DNA from: Atrichornis clamosus
Lineage: Eukaryota > Chordata > Aves > Passeriformes > Menuridae
Reading direction: 5' to 3'
Assembly (NCBI GenBank): GCA_013400975.1
Contig: WBMZ01011382.1
Coordinates: 61,668-125,667, forward strand
Length of the DNA: 64,000 nucleotides
Positions 1 to 10,100 of the stretch are shown here, one piece after another; positions within the stretch are counted from its first letter, which is position 1, and every line of letters begins with the position of its first letter. The notes below the pieces were generated by a model, which worked only from the letters and a program-made list of their open reading frames with translations, had not been told where the DNA came from and searched no databases. Position numbers and translations under genes: made by a program.

Positions 1-2809
1 AGCAGCAGTACAGTTAACTCCAGAAATACGTACTTCAAAGGTTGTCTAAAGGCTTTGAAATAATACAATTCTCAAAGCGTGTCACACAATCTGCCCTGGC
101 CATTTCAGTGGCAAATAAAACAGCCCCTACAGAAAAGGAAAAATCCCACAACACTCTCTACAGAAGACGGTACTTTCTGAAGTGCTGGGTAATTTTTATT
201 TTTCTTCTGGAACATCTCTCCCTCCAGTAAAATAGATGCAAGTGTTTTAGGCCAGTCTGACAAACCTATTGGGGAGTTTCAGAACACTGTTTATACTTGT
301 TTTAGAATATTTTCTCTTGAAAGTGATAAAATAAGACAATAACTGCAACAAGATGAAATATTTTACAGCAGCATAATACTAAACTGCTTTTCCATCTGAA
401 ACCCACCACTTTTCTCCCAATACAGGTTTGAAATACCTCAGGTGTAACCATTTATGTGAAGTTATCTGTAAAAGGAAAAAGTCTTATTCTAATTATGTAA
501 GTGTATGCTGAGCACTCGTAGGCATCAGTATAATGACTGTACTTTCCTTTTTCAGCCCCTCCCTGGGAATTCTGGCTCATGATTCTGTAGATGATATTAC
601 ACTGGCAGCATCAAAACCATTACTGATTTCCACATCAACTTTAAAGAATAAAGCAAAGCTTCATCTTCCCAAGACATACGTGATTAGAAAAAAAAGTTTT
701 CTAAAATGATCCATTCATAGAGAGAGCAAATTCTTTCTTGAACCTTTTTTTGGTTTCAGGGTCAAGGAAGATTTAAGAGAAAAAGGAAGAGAGGGAGCAT
801 CAACAGATGAAAAGAAACCATCCTATGTCCCTAGCTACGTTCAGGACAAATCTAACATCACAAGCCTAAGGGAGAAAAACACGCAGAGGAGTGCTGCTTG
901 ACTTTCTGCAAACTGGCTACTTGGGACATTACTGCTCATAAAAGTATATTTTGCCCACAATTTCTGTTCTGAAGCAGGGTCTCCAAGGCAAGTCTTTACA
1001 TCTGAATCATAAGCACAAAGACTGCTGGGATTTTCCTTTTAAGAACTTCAGGCAATAAGGTGATTCAAACTACTGTAAAAACCTGCATAAGTGAAGAAAT
1101 TCCTCTGCTGGTTTATAGCTTCAAATTTCCAAACATCTGAGCTGCTGATGCCATGCAAATTTTCTGTGTTATAAGTAAAAAGTAGTAAAAGCACACTCAC
1201 AAAACGATAAGACTTAATAATACAGAGTTAAACATTTAATATTAAAGTCCCAGCTCAGCAAAGAATGTAAACTTGGACATTTCGCTGATTTAAGCTGGAA
1301 TTACTCCCTGTGCATAATGCCCATATGTTTAACTGTTTGCTGGACCAGGACTCAAACTTTCTGAAGTCTGCCACCTATGTGCAATATTTACCAAGGGCCT
1401 TTACAAGGTCTCAAGTGTGGTTTTCTAAAATTCATCTCTGAGGAAATCCACTGTCTAAACACCAGGTGAACAGCAGAAACTGAATTTTGATTTCAAACAA
1501 ATTATCAAGATTACAAATCCCTCAAATCAAACTAGTGCACCAAGACAGAACACAACTTCATAGAGAAAGGAAAGCTCAAAACAAGGAGCAAGGACACCCC
1601 ACTGTTGTTAAAACACCCAAATCCACTGCAACAAACATGCTAAAATCAACCAACCAACCCTCCCGTTGTTACTCCCTGCCCAAGATTATTTCTATTCAAT
1701 AACACTTCTGCTAAAAGCCAGATTTATGATTCATGTACATCTGCCACTCAAAGACTAGGAAAAAGCAATTGTCTTGAAACACTACAAGCATGACTGTAAA
1801 TGCCATAAAAATCAAACTGAAAAAAAATCACTTAATATCTAGGAATATTTTTAAATTTACTATATCTCGTTCAGATTTTGGGTATTTGCTGCAGATCAGA
1901 CTTTTTTTCCGCCATCATATGATGCAGCTTCAAAAGCCTTAAGACTTTAAAACCAGTGGAAGCAAAATTAACATGCTAGGTCACGTTAAGGTAAATTGCT
2001 CTCCCTTATTTTTCAGGTTCCTGACAAGTGCTTTAACAACAAGTTTGTATTCTCTGCTTAACAAGTACTTTTTGTGATTTTTAAGATATACAGAAATTTA
2101 TTCTGGTATTCAAAGATGCAGAAGGTTGTTATGAACTTCGCTTCATTTCTGTAACCTAATGAACCGAACCTTCTCAGATTTTAGCTGCAGCACAGTGGAT
2201 AAAACCTTCACTGTCTGCTTTCAGTCCAGCAATGCCAGCATGCAGAGTTTTCATTCACTTGAGAGTATTTCCACACAGCACTGCGCAGGAGAAAGTCTCC
2301 GAGGCAACTCCTAAAGGGCAGCAAAACATCATTCAAACACTGTCCGAAAGCAGTGCGAAAGAACCGAGCAGCCAAACGCGAACTCTCTCCGGTAACTCGG
2401 GATGTTATGCCACGGGCAGAGAGTTCCTCTTCGCAAAATTCCCCATGGGAGGAGCCACCACTCGCTCCTAGATTTTAGCGCTCAATTCCCTGCACTCCTG
2501 AACTCAACTTACCATCCACATTTTCCCCAGTAGGACCTCAAGAAACACGGGAACCAGGCAGAAAATGGGGGTGGCAAGTTAGTGGGGTCAGTGTGCGGGA
2601 CAGCGAGCGAGGGACGACCTGTGCGGCGTTCATTTGTGTGAGCTGAGGAAGCAAAATTCCTGCCGCGGGGTCCCTACCTGGAAAGCACCGGGAGCAGGGG
2701 AGGACATGGCTAAAGGGCAGAGGGTGTGGGGAAGGGGCCAAGCCAGAGCAGGCGGTGTCGGCAGCGGCACCTGCAGCCGGAGGGGAGGGCGGGGGGGGCA
2801 GGCTCGTAC
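1..2809 (-). other. PPP2R5A: PPP2R5A intron 1 (5' part)
   Basis: This stretch follows the GT donor at 2809-2808 of PPP2R5A exon 1 and runs off the left edge, so it is the beginning of intron 1. It is AT-rich and CpG-poor up to about 2.3 kb, then grades into the CpG island. I see no further PPP2R5A exon, RNA gene or interspersed repeat in it. Confidence 0.85.
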
Positions 2810-2960
2810 CTTTGAGCTGGGGCAGCGGCGAGAGCTCCACCGGGCTGCCCTGGCTGCGGAACTGCGAGGAGCCCTGCGAGCGCTTCTGCCTCTGCGCCTT
2901 GCGCACCGATTTCCGTGTGAAGCCATCCACCTTCTCCGCGGCAGAGATGGCCGCCGACAT
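2810..2960 (-). CDS. PPP2R5A: PPP2R5A exon 1 (first coding exon; PP2A regulatory subunit B56-alpha), partial gene
   Basis: The exon encodes 50 complete codons plus one base. It starts [18 protein letters not shown] and ends in a serine/proline-rich stretch (residues 35-48) followed by LK, then a GT donor (reads CAAAG then GTACGAG). This is nearly identical to the N-terminus of B56-alpha, the subunit that selects substrates and location for protein phosphatase 2A. The residues are the basic, flexible tail before the HEAT-like repeats, which lie in exons off the left edge. The ATG has G at -3. As I remember it, the human protein has about ten more residues (Ser/Pro/Ala-rich) before SAAIS; here the Met is directly in front. 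The frame is open a little upstream but shows no alternative in-frame ATG close by. The phase-1 junction after LK fits the human exon boundary, where the split codon gives Asp. Confidence 0.95.
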
Positions 2961-3632
2961 GGCTGGGCGGCGGGGCGGCTCTCCACGCGCATATATTACA
3001 CCGGAGGGAGAAGCGGGCGGGCAAAAAAGAAAGGGGCTTACAAAAAAAAACCGAAATCAAAAACACCACCAAAAAGGAAGTCCTGGATGCCCTCACACAC
3101 CACACCGACGAGGAGAGAAGTGGAGCGGGCTCTGCTGGGCGCTAGGGAGGCTCCCGGGTCGCTCCTCAGTTCCTGCTTCCCTCGCCGTTTCCTCCCCGCG
3201 CGAAGCCGGCGGGGGAGCGGAAGGGGGGGAGGAGGAGGAGGAAAGGGAAAACAAACAAACAAACCCAAAGACAACTTTGCCCGGCGGGGCGGGGGCGGGC
3301 GGGCGCCAAACTTTCCCTCCCGGGGTCCCGCTCTCCTCAGGGCAGGCGCGACGCGACCCGCCGCGGGACGGGCTCAGCGGCGCCGCTGCCCCGCTCCCGC
3401 CTCGTTTGCACCGCGTCCCCTTCAGCCGAGCCCGCTGTCATCGGCCGGACCCGACCCTAGGCTTCAGCCGCTCGCTCCCACACGCCCCTTCGCCGCCTTT
3501 AGCCGCCGCCGGGCGCTCCCCGTGCCTCCGCTGTCATCCCGTCCCGCCGGGGACCGCCGCGAGTGTCGCCGCCAGAGCCCCGGAGCCGCCGGGCAGCGGC
3601 CGCGCAACTTGGCGGAGCGAGCAGAGTTGAGC

Positions 3633-3667
3633 GGAGGGTGGGGGGGAAGGGGGCGGGGCGGGGGCGG
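3633..3667 (+). other. G-quadruplex-capable G tract in PPP2R5A promoter
   Basis: Five or more runs of at least three G, separated by 1-3 bases, occur within about 35 bases on the plus strand. This satisfies the classic four-run G4 rule. It lies 670-710 bases upstream of the PPP2R5A ATG and could fall in the promoter or the 5' UTR template strand. Folding is an inference. Confidence 0.65.
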
Positions 3668-4192
3668 CAGCAGCGGCCACGGTTGGCGGCGCCAGGCGAC
3701 TGACGGCAAGGGCAACCAATGGAAGGAGAGAACCGCGGAACACCCCCCGCTCCGCCCGCGGGGGCCTGGGGAGGACGCGGGAGTCGGGACGCGCGCCGGG
3801 GACGGCGTGATGGACAGCAGGCTCCTCCAACCGCGAGGGGGACAGCGGAGTGGGCGGGGTTTTCCCGGCGGAGGGAAGGGGAAGGGGCGGGATGGCGGGC
3901 GGAGCGCGTGCCGGCCAATCCCGCGGGCGGGAGAGGGACGCGGCGGAGCGGGAGCGGCGGTCTGTGCGCTGCAGCGTTCGTCTCCGTGCCGGAAGGCATC
4001 CTCTCTTTGCGGAGCCCGACCCGGGGGTGCTTCTCACAGGGACACCGTCAAAAGGGTGTTCGGTCAGGAGTCAAGCGTGCCTGGAGTCGGCGGCAGCGTG
4101 GGGATGCGTTTCGTGCCATCTTCTAAGTGCCCCTGACTTCTTTTCCCCCACCCTCCCGACACTTCAGTACTTTAGGTCTTCTTTACATCTCC

Positions 4193-4537
4193 GCGTGAAC
4201 TTGGTTATTTGAAGATCAGCGGTAACGTGGTGTTTGCTGTCTCGCACCGAGTCTCTTTTGGCAGCCTGGAGGCACAAAATTGCTTGAAACGAGCACGTGC
4301 TGAACTCCCAAGGAGTGAACGTGTATGGAGAAACAATTTCTTCTGGTTTGCACAGTTTATATGGTTCCGGCTGAAGTTTGGCCGTGGGAAATGAGAATTG
4401 TGACTGCTGTACCACATAAAAGTAATGACTGTGTGTATACTACGTGGCTGACTTGGGCTGTCCCATTTCCATGTAGAAATAGCCCCCAGATTGGAACTGC
4501 AAACACGTGGGATGCCTGACCTTATAGTCATTCACGT
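4193..4537. promoter_or_regulatory. Cluster of RCGTG / E-box motifs beside the CpG island
   Basis: Within 345 bases there are seven ACGTG or GCGTG cores: 4193-4197, 4225-4229, 4294-4299 (full CACGTG), 4319-4323, 4442-4446, 4504-4509 (full CACGTG) and 4533-4537 (as CACGT). The segment is otherwise CpG-poor. Such cores are bound by bHLH and bHLH-PAS factors (USF, MYC/MAX, CLOCK/BMAL1, HIF). A regulatory role upstream of PPP2R5A is inferred only from position and clustering. Confidence 0.35.
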
Positions 4538-6789
4538 AGAGCTCAATTTTATGCACATCAGCACATTTCTTTTTACTATATAGTTTTAGATACCAATTCA
4601 GGAAATAAGTATTCGTAGTATTTTAAATACTCAAGTTTCAGTGGCTGTGGTAGAGCATAAATACTGTAAGATAACCGTAAGTGTTTGTAAAATGCCTTCA
4701 TGAGTTGGACTTTAATCTTTGTATGTATAAGCTATAAATCAAAAGCTAAATGATTATAGCTTTATGTGAACATAAAAGACTAAGGCTGTGGAAGCCTGTT
4801 CAGTAGAAACTGTTCTGTTTCCTTCTGTCATTTTTTTTTTGTCATTTCCACTGTCAACACAGTCTTTAACTTGTGCACTTCTCATCTTTTTTTGCTTTTG
4901 GTGGAATAACCTTTAGCAGAGAGATGGAGTGTACTCCAGTCCCCATATGGACTAACTTAAGAGTTGGGCTCGGTGATCCTTGTGGGTCCCTTCCAACTCA
5001 GAACATTCTGTAACTCCTGTCTGCTGAGCTGAGCTCAGAGAATTCTTTTCTGCACACTTTAGATTCAATTCCGAATATAACATATCTAGAAATTATAGGG
5101 TACCAGTGTAATATACTGTTGTCTTTCTTGTAGGTGTATAGACTTTTAATTAATTTTTAAAAAATATATTAAAAAATCTTAATCCTTTTTACAACATCCT
5201 TTGGACAACGTAGCAGTTTTCAGGCACTTGTGCTTTAAACTGCCAACTCCTGTATTCACTGCAGTAAAGGAAATCCTTGCATTCCTTACCTGGTTAATTC
5301 GCTTTTCACTTCAAGGCCCACAGCTCCTATTGAGAGACCCCTGGGGCCAAGCCCCTATATCCGTGTGTTCCTCTGTTCCTGCCTGCCCTCTAACAGCTGT
5401 CATTTTCTTCTGCACCCATTTTTAGAAACTGACACTGCCCAGCATGTCCTGTGTACTGTTTGTTGGCAAATCAAGCCTTTCTGCCAGTTCCCAGTGTAAG
5501 AGAGTCTGTCTTAAAGTTTCGTCAATTAAATATTTCAGAGTTAAGAAAGCCATGTGTAAGTACTAACTGAAAGATATTTTCAGACTGTATCTTCATGTAT
5601 CATTTGTAAAAGAAACATTGGTGAAATCTGAGTCAGCCACACAAAAAGAAACTTTTATTCTCTCAAATAAATGTGAAGTAATTTTAGCCTTTGAGTTTTG
5701 TTTTGTCTTTTAATATAACTTCTGCTTCAGAAAAGAATGAGCAGCGTCTCTGGAGACCAGCTACAGTTTCCCAAACTGAAATGGTAGTGTTTGCATTAAT
5801 TTACACTTGCAGTCAGTGGAATTACATGGATGTATGAAACCATTGGAACATACAGGCCTGTGGCACTGGGGTGTTCGGAGACAAAAAGTGAAAGCGAGAG
5901 CTGTGACTGGCAGTCTGAAATGACTGTGTTTAGAAGGCTGAAGATTGCCCTTCCCCACTTTCTGCACATACTGCTTCCTACACAGCTGTCGGAGTGGCTC
6001 TGAGTCAGCTTCTGAGCCCGCTGGTTTTCAGAGTGTATTTAAAGGCACACAGGGACCATGCCAGGTTATAAGCTACTGGCTCCAGATTCAATTCACTGAA
6101 GTCCGCGGTGTCCACAGAGAATCTTGTGAATAGTCATTTTATGCCAAGTTATTCCCACTCCTAAATCAACCCTCAATGTGCGCGGAAGCATTGATTCTGC
6201 AAAACCTCTCACATGTCTCTAACTTGGCTTGGAAGAAGGCTCATTATGATTCGTGATCATTACTCAGAACGGAGAAGCAACCCTCTGGAGCAGCTTTTAC
6301 TGAAAGTCACATTTACAGTACTTTTCATTTAGTCACAGAGAATTGTCTCCTGCACCTTCTTAGCATCTTTTTACCCACAAGTGAAACTTTTGGAAGGGTG
6401 AGCAAGAACAGGATGCATCATTATCTTGCAGAATCCTGACCAACTTGGCTTGCAGGCGTGGTGCTTCAAGTACCAGGTTGCTATTGGGTTTTTGCTACAG
6501 GGAGTTGCCTGGCTGCCAGCAGATGAGGAGTTAACTGCAGCTCTGCTGTCCTATTCTTCTGTACAGAATCTTGGAAGCCAAGCTTCAGAAATCTTGCTCT
6601 TCTCAGAGATGGTGGGAAGAATATTTTAGTAAGGGGGATGCCCTAAGTGGGTGAACTCTCAGCCAAGAAGATTTGAGAAAACTTGATTTAATTTCCCTCT
6701 CAAAATGAAAATTTTTAGAGAAAAGCCCTGTTGACTGCAACTGTGCTTATATTTACTATGGCACAACCCCAGCAGTTTTTCAGGGTATT
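4538..6789. other. Intergenic sequence
   Basis: This stretch is AT-rich and non-coding, with a short poly-T run near 4831 and an AT-rich low-complexity patch at about 5150-5180. The only recognisable element is the short CR1 end at about 4957-5011. No open frame here resembles a known protein. Confidence 0.7.
4957..5011 (+). mobile_element. CR1 LINE 3'-end fragment
   Basis: The text from about 4963 (gttgggctcggtgatcc, then gggtcccttccaactcag) matches the conserved 3' end of CR1 elements, which reads GTTGGACTTGATGATCT...GGTCCCTTCCAACC before the ATTCTATGA terminal repeats. The terminal repeat has decayed to attctgtaa. Only about 55 bases remain, so this is an old 5'-truncated copy in plus orientation. 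Confidence 0.7.
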
Positions 6790-7193
6790 TCATAGAATCA
6801 TAGAATGTTAGGGGGTTGGAAAGGACCTTAAAGATCATTTCGTTCCAACCCCCTGCCATGGGCAGGGACACCTTCCACTGGACCAGGTTGCCTAAAGCCC
6901 CATCCAACCTGGCCTTGAACTCTTCCAGGGATGGGTCATTCACAACTTTTCTGGGAAATCTGTTCCTGTGCCTCACCACCCTCAAAGTGCTGAATGTCTT
7001 CCTAATGTGTGATCTAAATCTACTCTTTTTCCATTTAAAGCCATTGTATGCTCTAGTAAGTCCTTCTCCAGCTCTCTTATAGACCCCCTTTAGACACAGG
7101 AAGTGCTATAATGTCTCCCTGGAATCTTCTCTTCTCCAGGCTGAACAACCCCAACTCACTCAGCCTGCCTGCAAAGGAGAGGTGCTCCTGTCT
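6790..7193 (-). mobile_element. CR1 LINE 3'-end copy, about 400 bp, 5'-truncated
   Basis: Two copies of the CR1 terminal octamer in reverse complement (tcatagaa tcatagaa) start at 6790. They are followed by the usual avian CR1 tail in reverse complement: ggttggaaaggacctt, ccccctgccatgggcaggg, ccatccaacctggccttga, and cttctccaggctgaacaacc near 7130. The element therefore lies on the minus strand with its 3' end at 6790, and stops abruptly near 7193. Scattered substitutions and small indels show it is not recent. It carries only the end of ORF2 and the 3' UTR, so it cannot move by itself. Confidence 0.92.
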
Positions 7194-10100
7194 TAGCTTA
7201 AAATACATTCTGGCCTAAGGGTGTGCTCTTTCAAGCATGCACGGAAATTAAGTTTAAGAACTTGGATTGTCCCAGTAAAACCAAGTGAGCTATTCACCAG
7301 TTCAGGTTAAACTATGTTTACATGTTCTGTGGTCTGCATTGGGTAGTTGCTGTCTAGCAAGTGTTCCCAAGTCTTCTGCTTGATAAATCCTTAAATAATA
7401 CAGCATTAGTTATCTCAGGGCCATCTGTCACCTTCCACCCAGAGCAGAATTTGAAATTCTGGGTTGGAATTCAGAGATTAGTTGGCAAGGTCTTCTTTGT
7501 AAGGGTCCTGCGTTTGATTTCCTTCACGTACCTATGAATATATCATTGCAGTCTTTCCAGGCAAAACTATGTGTATGGGTATGTGTAGGCAAGGGATTGT
7601 TAAAACTAGCTCTGATTCTTGTTGTTATTTTGAAAGCCTTTAAATCGAATCTTCTGTCAGAAAATCCAACATGATTGTGTTGCAAATAAAAAATGTGTTT
7701 CAAGAATTTGGTATGCACAGGCACACACACACTGATTATTGTAACTGATAGTCCAATGAAAATGTATCCCAATTTAACTCCTTAATTCTGCCTGTGTCTT
7801 GAACTGTCATTTTGGGTGCAAACAGTGCTGTCTGAGAATTCAGCAGCAGTCTTTCTGGCTCAGTAAGATGCAAAACATCACTTAGGGATATGGGTTTAAA
7901 ACTAAGCTTTCAAAGTCAGTTAGCATCTTTGCCATAATGACATTTCCTCAGCAAGAATCTACAGAACATGAGCATATGTGTATTTATTAATCGGTTCTCT
8001 GTGGTGAAGAATTGTTTGCATTTTATAGATATAAAATGAAGAAAGATCTTCAGCAAGAGGTGTGGAATCATAATATTTTTAAATGTAACAAATGGTACCT
8101 ATATTCACTGAAATGCAAAAATGACACCAAACCCCACCAACCAACTGCCATGCCAACAAACAAAAAACACTGTAGCCTTTCCACTGCCACTTTCTAAATG
8201 CTTTTCTCTGTAGCAAATCAGACCTTTGTAAATGCCCATGAGCACTGTCTTCAGTTTTACAGTCTTCTATAAAGATTGTTCAACACAGCATTTAGGAAAT
8301 AAAAAGAAACTACTTCTGTTATGAAATGTTTGCATGTAAAAAAGAACACCTGGAAGCCTGAGTTCTTTCAGAAGTAATTCCTAATGCTCAGTGAAGGGAA
8401 TTAAACAAACAAACAGCAAGGTTTATTCTGTCATCTTCTCAGCAGGCAAACAAGAATTACTGCATGCTAAGAATCCACTGCTCTTGGAAACTTAATGTGG
8501 CAGCCAGAAAAGTACAAAATGCAGCCAAGAGTTGCAAACCAGATATATAGGCTGTAGTGAAGAGAAATCAAGAGGACAGGCAAAATCTCTCCCTAAATCC
8601 AAAGTGGAAGGGCTTCACTGTACCAGGGTTTCCAATGGCTTTGACGGTGTAGAATACTTTCTCTAAAGAATTAGATCTGCATCTAGGATTGTAACTCTAT
8701 TCCTTTGTAGTTCTAGTCTTCTCTGAGAATAATGGCAGAAAAGTATTTTTATATTTTCATGTGTCTCTCTGTTGATTTAGCAAGTGGAAACAAAGAGTCA
8801 AGTCAGTCGAGCAGCCAGTTCTCCACGGCCTGCTAGTGACTGGGCTGGCACCCATCGCCTGCAAATCTGCCCTCAAACCAGGCTCAGATCCCAACTACAC
8901 CTTTTCAGGAGCGTTGTTTAACCTTATTTTGCAAAACCAGAATGAGTGCTACCAGTAAGGAAGTGTCCTAAATATGGATTAATTTTAATCAATCCTTCCA
9001 CTCCCCGATTAATGAATGAAATGAAGTCACATGCCCTTGTGGATACTACTGATTTGTTGTATTGGTTACGAAGATTTGTGTGCAGTTGTTTCATGTTTTC
9101 AACTGTTTTCAGAGCTGCAAAAGAGACTTAAAAGAGACAGCTGTGGTGTCTATGTAATAACATGAGTCTCAGAGCTGAGTCTTTGGGAAAAAAATTAAAA
9201 AGTAAGGCTTGAAATAGAGTCATAAGTGTGGGTAAGCACACAGAAGAGATTGACATAAGCTGTAGAGAAATGTAAATAATGTTTGTAGTAATGTGGTCAT
9301 TTGTCCTTTTGTCTGTAACATCCAGAAATATCTACTTTTGCGACCAGATGCACTAAATGGTCTTACTGGTATTTCAGAAGCCTGTGCCTCCATGTTAGGA
9401 CTTGCCTACCTCGGGGAAATGTGCTGCCCTTCCTACAGCACTAGACCCGCCGTGGTTGAATTAAAGCAGCGCAGTCCTGCCCGTGATTTTTCCTTATGTA
9501 GATGTGCTCTGAGTCACGAGGGCAAAGGCAGTGGAGCTTGTTTCTACCCCAGGGAAACATGGCATTACAGCAAAAGCTTTCTCTCCCAAGTCACCGTGTA
9601 GAGCAGGATCCCGGCGTGTCCCTGCTTTTGCTGAAGGATGGAGCACCTTCGGTGACCTGACTTGCTCTCCTTGCAGCGGATCTGACACCACAATCACTAA
9701 GCACAGACCGTGCAGCAAGCTCACTTAATCCTACCCAGCAAACACATGAGCCACAGTTTGCATTTCGGTCTGTAAATTGTTCTTTTGTTTTGCAGGCTTT
9801 ACTGAACACAGTTTTATTTCATGTGACTGCGCTATTTATGGAGGAGTAAATATTGCCGGGGGTCTATTTAAAAAGGCCAATGACCTGGATTTTTTTCCAT
9901 TTGAATTATCTCCAAGAGTCAGACATGTTTAACAACTGATTTTTTTTCCCCCTTGTTTCTGTAGACTGAAATAATTTCTAACATCTTAGATCAACACCAA
10001 CTGGAAAGACAAAGATTTTGAGTGAAATAAAATTTCATGTAGTATGAAAGGATCAGACTGCATGCGACCTTGCCATTTTTAGAAGAGATGAATTCCATCC

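Larger units (their letters stand above)
2590..4120. promoter_or_regulatory. PPP2R5A: CpG island / promoter of PPP2R5A
   Basis: A region of about 1.5 kb is very GC-rich and dense in CpG, in sharp contrast to the flanks, and contains the PPP2R5A start codon. It has many GC boxes (GGGCGG and its complement) and CCAAT motifs at 3714-3718 and 3914-3918, but no convincing TATA box. This is the usual makeup of a housekeeping promoter. The transcription start cannot be fixed from sequence; the 5' UTR probably occupies several hundred bases to the right of 2960. Whether a divergent plus-strand transcript also starts here is unknown. Confidence 0.9.

Noticed and set aside
2988..2998. TATA-like gcatatatta just upstream of the PPP2R5A ATG
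   Set aside because: A TATA box there would place transcription start at or past the start codon, so it is more likely part of the 5' UTR.
2634..4136. 500-codon plus-strand open frame across the PPP2R5A CpG island
   Set aside because: It overlaps the PPP2R5A coding exon in antisense, is almost all Arg, Gly, Ala and Pro, and coexists with long open frames in other phases: the expected effect of stop-poor GC-rich DNA.
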